From NCBI GenBank assembly GCA_029253705.1, contig JAQWYY010000162.1, positions 1 to 49,094 of the forward strand: a stretch of 49,094 bases of DNA. The letters are read 5' to 3'. Below, one piece after another: positions 33,429 to 44,073 of this stretch. The notes beneath the pieces are model-generated. The model ran no database searches. It had not been told where the DNA came from and saw only the letters and a list, made by a program, of their open reading frames with translations. How positions within the stretch are numbered: the first letter of the stretch is position 1; the number at the start of each line of letters is the position of its first letter. The position numbers and the translations under genes were made by a program. This DNA is from Luminiphilus sp. GTDB taxonomy: Bacteria; Pseudomonadota; Gammaproteobacteria; Pseudomonadales; Halieaceae.

Positions 33429-34223
33429 ATGAGTAGCAGGATAACCATCGGTAAGCTCAATACAATGAAGGCGGAGGGCGAAAAATTCGTCATGATGACG
33501 GCTTATGACGCTACTTTCTCTCGCCTAATTAGTGATGCAGGTGCAGAGACTATTCTTGTTGGCGACTCCCTGGGAATGGTGTTGCAAGGCCACGATACAA
33601 CGATCCCCGTTACCATTAACGATATGGCCTATCACACCAGCTGTGTATGTCGCGGACGTCCACAATCCCTCGTGGTGGCGGACATGCCATTTATGAGCTA
33701 CGACACAACCGATAAAGCCTTGGAATCAGGCATGATGTTGATGCAGGCAGGCGCCCAGATGGTAAAGCTGGAGGGGGGTGTTTGGTTGAGCGAAACTATC
33801 CATCAGCTCGTGGAGCGCGGTATTCCAGTATGCGCCCACCTAGGTCTAACGCCTCAGTCGGTGAACGTCTTCGGTGGCTACAAGGTGCAGGGAAGGACCC
33901 CAAAAGAAGCCAAATCGATCCTAGCCGATGCCGTTGAAATTCAAGATGCAGGGGCTAGTTTGCTCGTGCTTGAGTGTATACCAGCACACCTTGCGGCAGA
34001 CATCAGCTCAAAGCTTGATATTCCAGTGATAGGCATTGGCGCAGGCCCGGGTACTGACGCCCAAGTTTTAGTGTTACACGACATGCTAGGGCTCAGCGAG
34101 CATCCCCCAAAGTTTGTAGAGAACTTCATGACAGGCTCAACATCCGTGCAAGTCGCTTTACGCGCTTTCGTAGAGGCCGTAAAGAACGGGGTATACCCCA
34201 AAGAACAGCACACGTACTCCTAG
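33429..34223 (+). CDS. panB: 3-methyl-2-oxobutanoate hydroxymethyltransferase
   Basis: PanB forms ketopantoate from alpha-ketoisovalerate and methylene-tetrahydrofolate, the first committed step of pantothenate synthesis. The 264-residue TIM-barrel protein contains VMMTAYDATFSRLISDAGAETILVGDSLGMV with the Mg-binding Asp, then MVKLEGG, the HLGLTPQSVNVFGGYKVQG loop and IPVIGIGAGPGTDAQVLVLHDMLG. It is followed after 17 bases by panC in the same direction, so the two are co-transcribed. Confidence 0.97.
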   Translation: MSSRITIGKLNTMKAEGEKFVMMTAYDATFSRLISDAGAETILVGDSLGMVLQGHDTTIPVTINDMAYHTSCVCRGRPQSLVVADMPFMSYDTTDKALESGMMLMQAGAQMVKLEGGVWLSETIHQLVERGIPVCAHLGLTPQSVNVFGGYKVQGRTPKEAKSILADAVEIQDAGASLLVLECIPAHLAADISSKLDIPVIGIGAGPGTDAQVLVLHDMLGLSEHPPKFVENFMTGSTSVQVALRAFVEAVKNGVYPKEQHTYS

Positions 34224-34240
34224 CCGAGGTACACGGGTCA

Positions 34241-35089
34241 ATGGAGATAGCCAAAGACTCCCACGAGCTGCGTCAACAGCTGCAGTCGGTACGTGGGGGA
34301 AACACAGTTGCCTTTGTGCCAACAATGGGCAACTTACACGAGGGGCACCTAAACCTAGTTCGACAAGGCTTGACCAAGGCTGAGCATGTGGTTGTGTCGA
34401 TCTTCGTAAATCCACTGCAGTTCAGTCCCACCGAAGACCTCGACGCCTATCCCAGAACACTGGAGCAAGACCTTGAACTCCTCACCGCGGAGGGGGTTGC
34501 CCTCGTATTTACGCCTGACGTGGAGGATTTATATCCCGAGGGTTTAGAAGCGCACACCAAGGTTACCGTTCCTGGCCTCACCGATGTGTTGTGTGGCGGT
34601 CAGCGTGTCGGCCACTTTGATGGTGTGACCACAGTCGTTTGTAAACTGCTAAACCTGGTCGCAGCTGATATCGCCTTGTTTGGGGAGAAGGATCTACAGC
34701 AGCTGCTTGTAATAAAAAAAATGGTGGCTGACCTCGGAATACCCGTACAGATCGAAGGCGTTCCCACCCAGCGAAACGCCGACGGGCTGGCTCTCAGCTC
34801 TCGAAACAACTATCTGACCTCCGAGGCCCTACACTTAGCCCCCGCCTTATATCGCAACCTCACCGCCGTTAGTGAAGCAATTCAAGGGGGCGCCAGAGAC
34901 TATGAAGGGCTTTGCAGCGGTGTCATCCAGCGCCTCAACAAACTTGGCTTTGTCAGCGAATATTGTGAAGCTAGACGCTGCTCAGATTTACTACCTGCCC
35001 AAGAGAACGATACAGATATTGCTATTTTTTGCGCGGCTTCACTCGAGGGAACTCGCCTCATCGATAATATTGTAATAGAGCATTGCTAA
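34241..35089 (+). CDS. panC: Pantothenate synthetase
   Basis: PanC condenses pantoate with beta-alanine using ATP. The 282-residue protein contains FVPTMGNLHEGHLNLV (HIGH-like), SIFVNPLQFSPTEDLDAYPRTLEQD, GVTTVVCKLLNLVAADIALFGEKDLQQL and the KMSKS-like LALSSRNNYL. It ends the pan pair. panD, which often follows in Pseudomonas, is absent here; instead a convergent hypothetical gene overlaps the stop by 4 bases. beta-Alanine must therefore come from a panD elsewhere or another route. Confidence 0.97.
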   Translation: MEIAKDSHELRQQLQSVRGGNTVAFVPTMGNLHEGHLNLVRQGLTKAEHVVVSIFVNPLQFSPTEDLDAYPRTLEQDLELLTAEGVALVFTPDVEDLYPEGLEAHTKVTVPGLTDVLCGGQRVGHFDGVTTVVCKLLNLVAADIALFGEKDLQQLLVIKKMVADLGIPVQIEGVPTQRNADGLALSSRNNYLTSEALHLAPALYRNLTAVSEAIQGGARDYEGLCSGVIQRLNKLGFVSEYCEARRCSDLLPAQENDTDIAIFCAASLEGTRLIDNIVIEHC

Positions 35090-35553
35090 TCGCCAGATTG
35101 AGTGAAGGTTAGTGCGACCTCGCCAAACCAAGTCGCCCCACTAACACCGGTTACTACTCTGAGTCGGTCTTCACTCGACGGTGTTACCGCAAAGTTATGA
35201 ACCCACCGTACCTGCTCAGCCGACACCGGCAAGGCCTTCACCGGCCCCTGATCATTCTTAGACACCAACCCGACCAGAATAAAATCTAGAGGCACTGCAG
35301 ACATCATGCGCAGTTGCCCCGAGGGCAGCAAAGCAATCGCCAACTTAAAATCTTCGTTAGACAATCCACAATCACCGCCCGGGTAGCGACACCCCGGACG
35401 CTCAATCAAGGGATACGAATCGCCGGCTTGGGCAGGCACAGCCTGCAGCTCCTCACCATCACCCAGAAACCCGGCGCCATACCAAGCGAGCACAGCGAGT
35501 ATTGGTGCTACCAAAAGTGCGGCTAGAACGTGCTTATTGGTGATCATTGACAT
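35086..35553 (-). CDS. Membrane-anchored hypothetical protein
   Basis: I do not recognise this 155-residue protein. It has one N-terminal membrane helix (VLAALLVAPILAVLAWYGAGFL, about residues 9-30) and a soluble, presumably periplasmic remainder. Two cysteines close together (RPGCRYPGGDCGLS, about residues 53-66) could form a disulfide. The C-terminal half (VHNFAVTPSSEDRLRVVTGVSGATWFGEVALTF) looks beta-rich. The first ATG or one two codons later could be the start. It is convergent with panC, with overlapping stops, and stands 31 bases downstream of the symporter gene on the same strand. Confidence 0.7.
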   Translation of the reverse strand: MSMITNKHVLAALLVAPILAVLAWYGAGFLGDGEELQAVPAQAGDSYPLIERPGCRYPGGDCGLSNEDFKLAIALLPSGQLRMMSAVPLDFILVGLVSKNDQGPVKALPVSAEQVRWVHNFAVTPSSEDRLRVVTGVSGATWFGEVALTFTQSGD

Positions 35554-35584
35554 ATCAAGAGTCCAAAATCAAAAAATTGAGGGT

Positions 35585-37324
35585 TTAGTGTTGAGCCGGC
35601 GCAGCCACTGAGCCCGCTGGTATACGTATCTCCTGCACCAACCTGCGAACACGCTCTGGAGGCTCACTTGTGAGGCGGCTCACGCTCAGGGCAACAACAA
35701 AGTTAACGGCGGCACCGATACAACCAAAGGCATTCGGCTCTATACCAAAGAACCAGTTCTTGCCGAGACTGGGGAAGAACCGCCAGTCGGCAACAAACAT
35801 GACGCCCTTATGCTGGAAAACGTAGAACAAAGTGACGCCCAAACCAATCACCATGCCACTGATTGCCCCCTCCCGAGTGACTCGACTGGAAAAGATACCC
35901 ATCATCAGAGCAGGAAAAATAGACGCGGCTGCAAGCCCAAAGGCTAACGCCACAGTCCCCGCCGCAAACCCTGGGGGATTTAAACCCAAATATCCCGCGC
36001 CCAGTACAGCAACAGCCATAGCCCCTCTGGAGGCATTAAGCTCCATCTTCTCCGAAATCGATGGATAGAAGGTGCTTTTAAGTAAATCGTGGGAGATCGC
36101 AGACGAAATGGCCAGGAGCAAACCTGCAGCCGTGGAAAGTGCAGCGGCTAGACCGCCAGCAGCCACCAGTGCAATGATCCAATTCGGTAGTTGCGCGATC
36201 TCGGGATTGGCCAAAACAAGTATGTCGTTATCGAGTTTCACCAGCTCATTGATTTTTGGATCGGCTACATATTGCAGCCGCCCATCGCCGTTTTTATCCT
36301 GTATAGCCAGCAGCCCCGTCTGCTCCCAGTTTTTAAACCACTGCGGACGTTCCTCAATCAACATATGTTGCCCCTGACTGGGCTCGATAGTCTGCATAAT
36401 ATTAAGCCTAGCCATCGCCGCGACTGCCGGAGCCGTTGTGTAAAGAATCGCAATAAAGACCAGCGCATAGCCCGCTGACTTACGTGCGTCTCGCACCTTG
36501 GGAACCGTAAAAAAGCGAATAATGACGTGAGGTAGACCGGCCGTTCCAATCATTAAAGACGCTGTGTAGGCAAACATATTGAGTGTGCTAAGTCGTACTG
36601 ACGTCGTGTACTCCTTGAAGCCTGTCTCCATCAACACCCTATCGAGTTTGTCGAGTAAAAAAGTATCACTGCCGACAAGGGTGCTCCCCAAGCCCAACTG
36701 GGGAATAGGGTTGCCTGTTAGCTGAAAGCTGATAAAAATTGCCGGGACTGTGTAGGCAAGAATGAGCACAACATACTGGGCAATTTGCGTGTAGGTGATG
36801 CCCTTCATGCCGCCCAGCACAGCATAGAAAAACACAATTATCATTCCTATGTATAACCCTGTCTCGTAATCTGTCTCCAAAAATCGAGAGAAGGCCACGC
36901 CAATGCCCTTCATTTGTCCAATGACATACGTCACGGAGCATAAAATCAAACAAATGACGGCTACCACGCGAGCCGTGTCAGAGTAATAGCGATCACCGAT
37001 GAATTCGGGAACTGTGAACTTGCCATACTTGCGGAGATAAGGTGCCAGAAGCATGGCCAGAATAACGTATCCCCCGGTCCACCCCATTAGAAAAACCGAG
37101 CCACCATAGCCGTTGTAGGATATGCCAATCAATCCCGCCATAGAAATAAAAGACGCCGCCGACATCCAGTCAGCAGCTGTCGCCATACCGTTTGCTACGG
37201 GGTGTACGCCTCCACCTGCCACATAAAATTCCTGGGTCGAACCCGCCCGGGCGGCAATAGCAATGACGATGTAAACCGCAAAACTCAGACCTACCACGAT
37301 GTAGGTAATGGTGGCCAATTCCAT
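35585..37324 (-). CDS. Sodium:solute symporter large subunit (SLC5 family, VC_2705/ActP-like)
   Basis: This 579-residue inner-membrane protein has about 13 predicted helices. The SLC5 core is clear: YVAGGGVHPVANGMATAADWMSAASFISMAGLI, QMKGIGVAFSRFLE, MKGITYTQIAQYVVLI and the sodium-site region NWIIALVAAGGLAAALSTAAGLLLAISSAISHDL. A soluble loop before that contains DKNGDGRLQYVAD, an EF-hand-like calcium loop typical of this subgroup. It is co-transcribed with the DUF4212 small subunit (TGATG overlap), the known two-gene organisation. Placement opposite acs suggests uptake of acetate or another short-chain carboxylate. This is inference. Confidence 0.9.
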   Translation of the reverse strand: MELATITYIVVGLSFAVYIVIAIAARAGSTQEFYVAGGGVHPVANGMATAADWMSAASFISMAGLIGISYNGYGGSVFLMGWTGGYVILAMLLAPYLRKYGKFTVPEFIGDRYYSDTARVVAVICLILCSVTYVIGQMKGIGVAFSRFLETDYETGLYIGMIIVFFYAVLGGMKGITYTQIAQYVVLILAYTVPAIFISFQLTGNPIPQLGLGSTLVGSDTFLLDKLDRVLMETGFKEYTTSVRLSTLNMFAYTASLMIGTAGLPHVIIRFFTVPKVRDARKSAGYALVFIAILYTTAPAVAAMARLNIMQTIEPSQGQHMLIEERPQWFKNWEQTGLLAIQDKNGDGRLQYVADPKINELVKLDNDILVLANPEIAQLPNWIIALVAAGGLAAALSTAAGLLLAISSAISHDLLKSTFYPSISEKMELNASRGAMAVAVLGAGYLGLNPPGFAAGTVALAFGLAAASIFPALMMGIFSSRVTREGAISGMVIGLGVTLFYVFQHKGVMFVADWRFFPSLGKNWFFGIEPNAFGCIGAAVNFVVALSVSRLTSEPPERVRRLVQEIRIPAGSVAAPAQH

Positions 37325-37590
37325 CAGTCTTCCTCCACCCCAAACTCACGGTCCAACCGGGCCATTGCCACTACGTAATAAAAAATCAAACCAATAAAAA
37401 CAAAAATAGACCCTTGTTGTGCGAACCAAAACCCCAATTTGTAGCCACCTATCTGGATAAGATTGAGCGTGTCGACCCACAAGATCCCGCATCCAAAACT
37501 GACTACAAACCAAATGATCATTAAGCGAATCATCAAACTCCGATTACGTTTCCAGTATTGCTTAGCCTGCGCTTCCGACAACTGACTCAT
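37324..37590 (-). CDS. Sodium:solute symporter small subunit (DUF4212)
   Basis: This 88-residue protein has two membrane helices (LMIRLMIIWFVVSFGCGILW and IFVFIGLIFYYVVAMA). Between them is the family hallmark IGGYKLGFWFAQQGS, and it ends RLDREFGVEED. It is the partner of the SLC5 protein encoded immediately downstream, whose ATG shares one base with its stop. I chose the ATG at 37588-37590 (MSQLSEAQAKQYW), since AGGG precedes it and the longer frame has a non-conserved lead. Confidence 0.9.
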   Translation of the reverse strand: MSQLSEAQAKQYWKRNRSLMIRLMIIWFVVSFGCGILWVDTLNLIQIGGYKLGFWFAQQGSIFVFIGLIFYYVVAMARLDREFGVEED

Positions 37591-38137
37591 AATTAGCATC
37601 CCTAAACATCTTGTTGCATGTACCACTTCAATTTATAACGGCCAGAAAAGATCAATTGGTTAAGACTACCTGAATCTCGATTCTCAAGTCGCTTAGTCGC
37701 GAAAATATACCCACAGCGCAAAAATATTATGTCGCACAGCCGTATCAAAATTAGAATGTCCTGAGACTCAATGTTTGGGGTAACAGCATTGCGGTGGCCG
37801 CCTGTAACACCTCTAACAGCTGCCTCTCCAACATAAACAGTTACGCCTCTAGACACCCTCCCCCGCCCATACCAATATTCTGAATGCCTGCGGTACTAAC
37901 GAGCTAAACGGCATTATTTTTAGAGCTTCAAAATCAGCATTACAGGGCTATTTTGTACGTCCAGCCGATTCATTTTCACTCCAGTGCTAAAACAGCGTGG
38001 CAGCGGCCTAGTGCCTTAGTGGTGATCTGGGCACAGCCTATCAATTTCAGGACACGCCCTTCTGCTTCAGCATTGACCCTACTAAGAGTAAACTTAGAAA
38101 TGTAGTTCGTAGCCATCCACTACAAGAGCGATAAAGA
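37591..38137. promoter_or_regulatory. Divergent control region between the symporter operon and acs
   Basis: This 547-base region has no gene. Three similar direct elements occur: GTAACAGC (37780), GTAACACC (37804) and CTAACAGC (37813), with an inverted GTTAC at 37840. The GTAACA core is that of the repeats near the cbrB-like gene, though here it is less regular. No strong sigma-54 or sigma-70 promoter stands out. Confidence 0.4.
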
Positions 38138-40084
38138 ATGTCTGAGCATCCCCTTTACCCGGTACCTGCTAGTTTTTCCAAGGCACATATCAGCCCCGAA
38201 ATATATGAACAATGGTATCGGGAGTCCCTTGAAGACCCCTCTCGCTTTTGGGCAGACCGTGCTCGGGAGTTTCTAGTATGGGATACACCATGGAATCAAG
38301 TTGTCGATTCTGATTTGGCTACCGGAAAGGCCAATTGGTTTGTCGGTGGCAAACTTAATGTTTCGGTGAACTGCATTGATAGGCATTTACCAGAGCGCGC
38401 CGAGCAGACGGCCTTTATATGGGAAGGCGATGATCCTGCAAAGAGCCAGCACATCAACTATCAAGAATTAAAAGACGCCGTTTGCCGTCTCGCCAATGTG
38501 CTCAAGGCACAAGGTATTGGACGAGGCGACCGCGTTTGTATTTACATGCCTATGATACCCGAGGCAACCTATGCCATGCTGGCATGCGCACGCATTGGGG
38601 CGGTTCACTCAGTGGTGTTTGGCGGTTTTTCTCCTGAAGCTCTGCTAAATCGAATCAACGATTCCGACTGCGCCATGGTGATAACTGCAGACGAGGGCGT
38701 TCGTGGGGGGCGGAAAATACCACTCAAAGCTAATGTCGATGCTGCATTGGAAAGTTGCAGCGGTGTGAGTTCCGTCATTGTGGTCGCGCATACCGGCGCT
38801 AATGTCAACTGGCAAGGTGACCGTGATGTCGATTACGCCTCTGCTTGCCAGGCTGCTGACGTTGAATGCGCGCCCGAAGCAATGGGTGCAGAGGATCCAC
38901 TCTTTATTTTGTATACCTCAGGTTCTACGGGAAAACCCAAAGGAGTACTTCACACAACGGGGGGCTATCTGCTTCAAGCAGCCATGACCTTTCGCTACGT
39001 TTTTGACTATCAGCCAGGAGATATATGGTGGTGCACCGCAGATGTAGGCTGGGTGACGGGCCACACGTATATTGTCTATGGCCCCCTCACCAACGGCGCC
39101 ACGTCGGTCATTTTCGAAGGCATTCCCACATATCCTGATGCCGGCCGATTTTGGCAGGTGGTAGAAAAACATTCGGTGAATTTATTTTTTACTGCCCCAA
39201 CTGCCATTCGTGCGCTAATGGGAATGGGGGATGACTGGGTGACCCAGCACTCCAGAAAAACATTACGTGTTCTTGGCTCTGTAGGTGAGCCCATCAATCC
39301 CGAAGCTTGGGAGTGGTATCACAAAACCGTAGGTGATGGTCGTTGCCCGATTGTCGACACCTGGTGGCAAACCGAAACCGGGGGCATCATGATCACGCCT
39401 CTACCGGGGGCCCACGCCCTCAAGCCCGGCTTTGCCAGCTTTCCATTTTTTGGCGTTGAGCCAGTGCTACTCGATGAAAATGGCCAAGAGCTTGCGGGCG
39501 AGGCTGCGGGTTATCTGGCGATAAAACGTTCCTGGCCAGGACAAATACGCTCGGTCTACAACGACCATCAACGTATGCTTGATACCTATTTCAGCACCTA
39601 TAAGGGCTATTATTTTACCGGCGACGGCGCACTAAGAGACGCAGAGGGCTATTACCGAATCACGGGACGAGTTGATGACGTCCTCAATGTGTCTGGCCAC
39701 CGTATGGGGACAGCAGAGGTGGAAGCCGCACTGGGAGAACATCCTGACATTGCGGAATCTGCAGTTGTTGGATTTCCCCACGACATCAAGGGGCAAGGTA
39801 TTTATGCCTATGTCACTCCAAAAACGGGCGTAACAGCCAGCGATAATTTAAAGGCGGAGTTAATCCAACTTTGCGTCAAAGAAATAGGACCAATTGCCAA
39901 ACCCGATATCATCCAATGGGCACCGGGACTGCCAAAAACCCGCTCAGGAAAAATTATGCGGCGGATTCTAAGAAAAATCGCAGAGCGCGATTTTGATAAC
40001 CTCGGCGATATTTCAACACTAGCCGACCCTTCGGTGGTAAAAAATCTAGTCACCCATAGAAACGCCGGCTCTGAGTCCAGTTGA
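38138..40084 (+). CDS. acs: Acetyl-CoA synthetase
   Basis: Acs activates acetate to acetyl-CoA through acetyl-AMP. It has 648 residues with the usual order of motifs: [17 protein letters not shown], the P-loop [52 protein letters not shown] and [20 protein letters not shown]. The acylation-regulated Lys in [16 protein letters not shown] near the C-terminus is kept, so control by protein acetylation is likely. The Trp in WWQTETG fits an acetate-sized pocket rather than propionate. It diverges from the symporter operon, and together they form an acetate use unit. Confidence 0.96.
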   Translation: MSEHPLYPVPASFSKAHISPEIYEQWYRESLEDPSRFWADRAREFLVWDTPWNQVVDSDLATGKANWFVGGKLNVSVNCIDRHLPERAEQTAFIWEGDDPAKSQHINYQELKDAVCRLANVLKAQGIGRGDRVCIYMPMIPEATYAMLACARIGAVHSVVFGGFSPEALLNRINDSDCAMVITADEGVRGGRKIPLKANVDAALESCSGVSSVIVVAHTGANVNWQGDRDVDYASACQAADVECAPEAMGAEDPLFILYTSGSTGKPKGVLHTTGGYLLQAAMTFRYVFDYQPGDIWWCTADVGWVTGHTYIVYGPLTNGATSVIFEGIPTYPDAGRFWQVVEKHSVNLFFTAPTAIRALMGMGDDWVTQHSRKTLRVLGSVGEPINPEAWEWYHKTVGDGRCPIVDTWWQTETGGIMITPLPGAHALKPGFASFPFFGVEPVLLDENGQELAGEAAGYLAIKRSWPGQIRSVYNDHQRMLDTYFSTYKGYYFTGDGALRDAEGYYRITGRVDDVLNVSGHRMGTAEVEAALGEHPDIAESAVVGFPHDIKGQGIYAYVTPKTGVTASDNLKAELIQLCVKEIGPIAKPDIIQWAPGLPKTRSGKIMRRILRKIAERDFDNLGDISTLADPSVVKNLVTHRNAGSESS

Positions 40085-40124
40085 AGAAGGTTGCAAGATA
40101 GGCCCTAGAGAGAAATAACAGGGT

Positions 40125-40150
40125 AAAAAAAACCGCGACATGTCGCGGTT
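40125..40150 (-). terminator. Intrinsic terminator of pnp
   Basis: AACCGCGACATGTCGCGGTT (40131-40150) is a perfect palindrome. Read on the minus strand it is followed by eight T, directly after the pnp stop. On the plus strand no T-run follows, so it does not serve acs. Confidence 0.9.
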
Positions 40151-40169
40151 CTCATCGGTGCTACAACAT

Positions 40170-42314
40170 TTACTCCCCTGAAAGATCCTCGGGCTCTGCT
40201 TCCACCGCCGGCTCTGCAGCGTCAGTGCCCTCGTCAGCAGCAACTTCCTTTATAGAGAGCTTAATGCGACCACGTTGATCAACGTCGAGTACTTTAACTC
40301 GAACTGTCTCACCTTCCTTGAGGTAGTCTGTAACATTCTCAACACGCTCTTCAGCGATTTGTGAAATGTGCACCAAACCGTCCTTACCAGGCAAGATGGT
40401 GACAAACGCACCGAAATCGACAATGCGCGCAATCGTACCTTCGTAGATTGCACCCACCTCGGCTTCAGCAGTGATCGCCATAATCGCGTTTACTGCGTGA
40501 TCACGAGACTCTTTAGTGACACCAAAGACTTTCACTGTACCGTCATCTTCAATATCTACGGTCGCGCCAGACTCTTCAGTGATTGAACGTATCGTTGCCC
40601 CACCCTTACCAATAATGTCTCGTATCTTATCTGAATCAATTTTCAACTGCACCATGCTGGGCGCATTTTCTGACACGATCTCACGAGGTGCGGCCAGGAC
40701 TGAGTTCATCTGCCCCAAGATATGCAAGCGAGCCTGCATAGCCTGCTCGAGAGCAACCTCCATGATTTGCTCGTTGATACCTTCGATCTTGATATCCATC
40801 TGGAGTGCGGTAATACCCCCCGAGGTGCCGGCTACCTTGAAGTCCATATCACCAAGGTGGTCTTCATCACCAAGAATATCCGTAAGGACCGCAAAATTGT
40901 TGCCTTCTTTAACCAAACCCATGGCGATACCCGCTACCGGAGCCTTTACAGGCACGCCCGCTGCCATCATGGCCAATGAGCCCACACAAACAGATGCCAT
41001 AGAGCTAGAACCATTGGACTCGGTAATTTCCGACACAACGCGAACTGTGTAAGGAAATTCCTCTTCCGTGGGCAATGTTGCAGCAAGACCCCGTCGAGCC
41101 AGGCGACCATGACCAATTTCACGTCGACTAGTGAAGCCAATACGACCGGCCTCGCCTACAGAATAAGGAGGGAAATTGTAATGCAGCATGAAGGGATCGC
41201 GGCGCTCACCTTCCAGTGCGTCGATAATTTGAGCATCACGACTCGAGCCCAGTGTTACAGCACCAATGGCCTGAGTTTCACCACGGGTAAATAAAGCCGA
41301 CCCGTGCGCCTTATCTAGCACATCGACCTCGCAGACGATGGGCCTAACTGTGCGGCCGTCGCGGCCGTCAATACGTGGTTCACCACTGATGATGCGTTGG
41401 CGAACAATGCTCTTTTCAAGGGCTTTAAATTGATCTTTGACCTCATCTTTGGTCGGTCCGCCTTCCACAACGAGTGCCGAAATTGTAGCGTCTCTAACCT
41501 CGCCCACACGCTGATAACGCTCGGTTTTCTCTGTGATTCGGTAGGCTTCGCCTAAACCAGACTTAGCTTCACCTTCAACAGCCGCCTTCAAGGCCTCGTC
41601 TACTGGTGCTGCAGACCACTCCCAGCGTGGCTTGCCTGCCTCTTCAACCAATTCACTGATTGCCTTAATCACTGTTTGCATTTCTTGGTGGGCAAATAAC
41701 ACCGCACCGAGCATTTGATCTTCGCTCAGCTCCTGAGCCTCGGACTCAACCATTAAAACAGCTTCCGAGGTGCCAGCAACAACCATATCGAGCTGACTAC
41801 TCTTTAGTGCGCTGTAGCTTGGGTTGAGCAAGTAACCCTTCGCCTCGGTAAAGCCAACCCGAGCACCGCCAATAGGTCCATTGAAGGGGCAGCCGGAGAT
41901 CGCCAACGCCGCTGATGTACCGATCATCGCAGGTATATCGGGGTCAGTTTCGCTATCAGCAGACATCACGGTACAAACCACCTGCACTTCATTCATAAAC
42001 CCATTGGGGAACAGCGGGCGAACAGGCCGATCAATCAAACGTGAAGTGAGCGTTTCTTTCTCACTAGGACGCGCCTCGCGCTTGAAAAAGCCCCCCGGTA
42101 TCTTTCCTACTGCGTACCTTTTCTCGATGTAATGTACCGACAGCGGGAAAAAATCTTGTCCCGCACGCATTTCTCGCGCCGCGACAACAGTGCACAAAAC
42201 ACTGGTATTTCCCATGGTAACCATAACGGCACCGCTTGCCTGCCGCGCAATACGACCTGTCTCCAGAGTGATCTCATGGTCACCGTACTGGAATGTTTTT
42301 TTGACTACATTCAC
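40170..42314 (-). CDS. pnp: Polynucleotide phosphorylase
   Basis: PNPase is the 3'-5' phosphorolytic exoribonuclease of the degradosome. The 714-residue protein shows the first RNase PH domain ([21 protein letters not shown], then [28 protein letters not shown]), a helical linker, the catalytic second RNase PH domain ([35 protein letters not shown]), a KH domain ([20 protein letters not shown]) and an S1 domain ([31 protein letters not shown]). An acidic tail ends the protein. GGAG lies 11 bases before the ATG. It follows rpsO, as in E. coli, with a terminator hairpin between the two. Confidence 0.98.
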   Translation of the reverse strand: MNVVKKTFQYGDHEITLETGRIARQASGAVMVTMGNTSVLCTVVAAREMRAGQDFFPLSVHYIEKRYAVGKIPGGFFKREARPSEKETLTSRLIDRPVRPLFPNGFMNEVQVVCTVMSADSETDPDIPAMIGTSAALAISGCPFNGPIGGARVGFTEAKGYLLNPSYSALKSSQLDMVVAGTSEAVLMVESEAQELSEDQMLGAVLFAHQEMQTVIKAISELVEEAGKPRWEWSAAPVDEALKAAVEGEAKSGLGEAYRITEKTERYQRVGEVRDATISALVVEGGPTKDEVKDQFKALEKSIVRQRIISGEPRIDGRDGRTVRPIVCEVDVLDKAHGSALFTRGETQAIGAVTLGSSRDAQIIDALEGERRDPFMLHYNFPPYSVGEAGRIGFTSRREIGHGRLARRGLAATLPTEEEFPYTVRVVSEITESNGSSSMASVCVGSLAMMAAGVPVKAPVAGIAMGLVKEGNNFAVLTDILGDEDHLGDMDFKVAGTSGGITALQMDIKIEGINEQIMEVALEQAMQARLHILGQMNSVLAAPREIVSENAPSMVQLKIDSDKIRDIIGKGGATIRSITEESGATVDIEDDGTVKVFGVTKESRDHAVNAIMAITAEAEVGAIYEGTIARIVDFGAFVTILPGKDGLVHISQIAEERVENVTDYLKEGETVRVKVLDVDQRGRIKLSIKEVAADEGTDAAEPAVEAEPEDLSGE

Positions 42315-42332
42315 TAATTTTCTCCAATAAAT

Positions 42333-42355
42333 AAAAAGGCCGGCGTTCGCCGGCC
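42333..42355 (-). terminator. Intrinsic terminator between rpsO and pnp
   Basis: On the minus strand the stem GGCCGGC/GCCGGCC with a 4-base loop GAAC is followed by TTTTTATT. It lies 13 bases after the rpsO stop and before the pnp ribosome site, so part of the transcript should stop here and part continue into pnp. Confidence 0.9.
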
Positions 42356-42368
42356 AAAGAAATAGTCT

Positions 42369-42638
42369 TTACCGACGAAGACCGAGACGCTTAATTAAAT
42401 TTGCATAGCGCGCCGTGTCTTTGCTTTTCAGGTAATCCAGCAGTTTCCTACGCTGGTTGACCATACGAATAAGGCCACGCCGAGAATGGTGATCTTGTGC
42501 GTGCTCTTTGAAGTGAGATTGCAACTGTTCAATGTTTGCTGTGAGCAGTGCTACTTGCACTTCTGGGGAACCCGTATCGCCTTCTGACTGCTTGTAGTCG
42601 GTGACAATTTGGGCCTTGGTGGCTGCATCTAGAGCCAT
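42369..42638 (-). CDS. rpsO: 30S ribosomal protein S15
   Basis: S15 is the 16S rRNA-binding protein needed early in 30S assembly. The 89-residue protein reads [36 protein letters not shown] and contains [33 protein letters not shown]. The start follows GGAG with a 10-base spacer. A frame extending five codons further up is rejected. In E. coli S15 represses its own mRNA through a pseudoknot at the start; I did not see a clear equivalent. Confidence 0.98.
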   Translation of the reverse strand: MALDAATKAQIVTDYKQSEGDTGSPEVQVALLTANIEQLQSHFKEHAQDHHSRRGLIRMVNQRRKLLDYLKSKDTARYANLIKRLGLRR

Positions 42639-42742
42639 GGTTATTTTCTCCAACCTGCTTGTAAGATCAGGCTCTGTCCGTGCAGGTTTACAGACAGGTC
42701 CGTTATGAAATCGGGTCTTGCGTTGAGACTCTTGAATGGATA

Positions 42743-43666
42743 CTAGGAATCGTTCACAAGTCGGCGCGGTGCAACACGCCCGTCATCGAGTACCTCACCG
42801 ATGCCAAGAAAGCGTTGATCCGCTGTATAAAGCCGGAGTGTACCATTTGTAGGGGCATTTGGCACCAGTACGGGCTGACCTCTTTGTAGGTAAAAAGCAG
42901 AGGACTCAACCAAGCTCACCGCCGGCAGTGCCTGCAGTGAGCCGTCCATAGGGCACAGACAGTCATCCAGCCCCTCTATTCCAGTTGCAGCGATTTCTTC
43001 CAGGCGCTTTAGGGAGATTGACTCCTGCAAAACATAAGGACCTGCCAACGTACGCCGCAAAGCACTGACGTGGGCTGGTAATCCCATTTTTTCACCCAGA
43101 GCTTCGGCCAAACTGCGTATATAGGTTCCTTTGGAGCAGTGAACGGCCACATCAACCTCAGCAGCCGCACCGGGGCGAAATGCCAGACACTCAAACGCCT
43201 TAATACTAACGCGACGAGAGGGCCGCTCGACCTCTACGCCCTGCCTAGCCAGCTTGTAAAGCGGCTGACCATTGCGCTTTAAAGCCGAGTACATGGGTGG
43301 CACTTGCTCGATATCGCCCGTCAGTGCAGATATGGCACTTTTCACAGCACCTTCGTCGAGGATGGAGGCATCGGCTCTTGCCGTAATTTGCCCCTCAACA
43401 TCCAGAGTGTCGGTCCCAACACCCAGTACAAAGGTACTGGTATAAGCCTTATCGGCATCCAATACGAATTGCGAGAATTTTGTAGCCTCACCAAAGCAAA
43501 GGGGTAAGACACCGGTTGCCAAAGGATCCAAACTGCCGGTATGCCCTGCTTTAGCGGCGTCAAACAAACGCTTACAAATTTGCAGTGCGGCGTTGGACGT
43601 CAGGCCCATTGGCTTATCGAGGACTAAAACACCGTTGACAGCTCGGCCCCGCCGCCGCCTTGCCAT
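42743..43666 (-). CDS. truB: tRNA pseudouridine(55) synthase
   Basis: TruB makes pseudouridine 55 in the T-loop of tRNAs. The 307-residue protein has the N-terminal [17 protein letters not shown], the catalytic block [25 protein letters not shown] with the nucleophilic Asp, and [18 protein letters not shown]. The C-terminal PUA-like region ends [19 protein letters not shown]. It lies 2 bases after the rbfA stop in the rimP-nusA-infB-rbfA-truB-rpsO-pnp order common to gammaproteobacteria. Confidence 0.97.
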   Translation of the reverse strand: MARRRRGRAVNGVLVLDKPMGLTSNAALQICKRLFDAAKAGHTGSLDPLATGVLPLCFGEATKFSQFVLDADKAYTSTFVLGVGTDTLDVEGQITARADASILDEGAVKSAISALTGDIEQVPPMYSALKRNGQPLYKLARQGVEVERPSRRVSIKAFECLAFRPGAAAEVDVAVHCSKGTYIRSLAEALGEKMGLPAHVSALRRTLAGPYVLQESISLKRLEEIAATGIEGLDDCLCPMDGSLQALPAVSLVESSAFYLQRGQPVLVPNAPTNGTLRLYTADQRFLGIGEVLDDGRVAPRRLVNDS

Positions 43667-43668
43667 AC

Positions 43669-44067
43669 TTATTCATCCTCTGCGCTGTCTGGCTCACCAC
43701 CCAGCTCGCCATCTGCAGCACGCACATCGCGAATGAGCGCCTCCATATCGCGCCCACGCCCAACACTTTCGTCGAAGCAAAAACGCAATTTGGGCACCGT
43801 ACGCAGCGTTGCGGTTCTTGCTATTTCTGATCGCAAAAAACCACTGGCTCGATCTAAGGTGGAGGTTGTCATCGCCGCGGCCTCGGCGTCATCTACCCCC
43901 ATTTGCGTGAAAAACACTTTCGCATGGGATAAATCACGACTGACGTCAACGCCAGTCACGCTCACCATTTTTAAGCGCGGGTCACTGAGGGTGAATTGCA
44001 GCAGTCGAGCCAACTCCTGCTGCAAAAAGTCCCCAATACGCTGTGTCCGACTGTAATCTTTAGGCAC
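43669..44067 (-). CDS. rbfA: Ribosome-binding factor A
   Basis: RbfA binds the 30S precursor and is needed for 16S 5'-end maturation. The 132-residue KH-like protein starts MPKDYSRTQRIGDFLQQELARLLQF and contains DPRLKMVSVTGVDVSRDLSHAKVFFTQ and LRTVPKLRFCFDESVGRGRDMEALI. An acidic C-terminus is common in the family. It lies 6 bases after infB, so the two are translated from one transcript. Confidence 0.96.
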   Translation of the reverse strand: MPKDYSRTQRIGDFLQQELARLLQFTLSDPRLKMVSVTGVDVSRDLSHAKVFFTQMGVDDAEAAAMTTSTLDRASGFLRSEIARTATLRTVPKLRFCFDESVGRGRDMEALIRDVRAADGELGGEPDSAEDE

Positions 44068-44073
44068 GGGCGA

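Noticed and set aside
35585-37324. The SLC5 symporter as a relocated sensor part of CbrA
   Set aside because: It has no kinase domain and is paired with a DUF4212 subunit, the normal arrangement for a transporter.
37786-37799. GG-N10-GC on the minus strand as a sigma-54 promoter for the symporter operon
   Set aside because: Only the two dinucleotides match; both flanking elements differ too much from TGGCAC and TTGC.
40131-40150. Perfect palindrome as a bidirectional terminator for acs
   Set aside because: A T-run is present only in the pnp direction.
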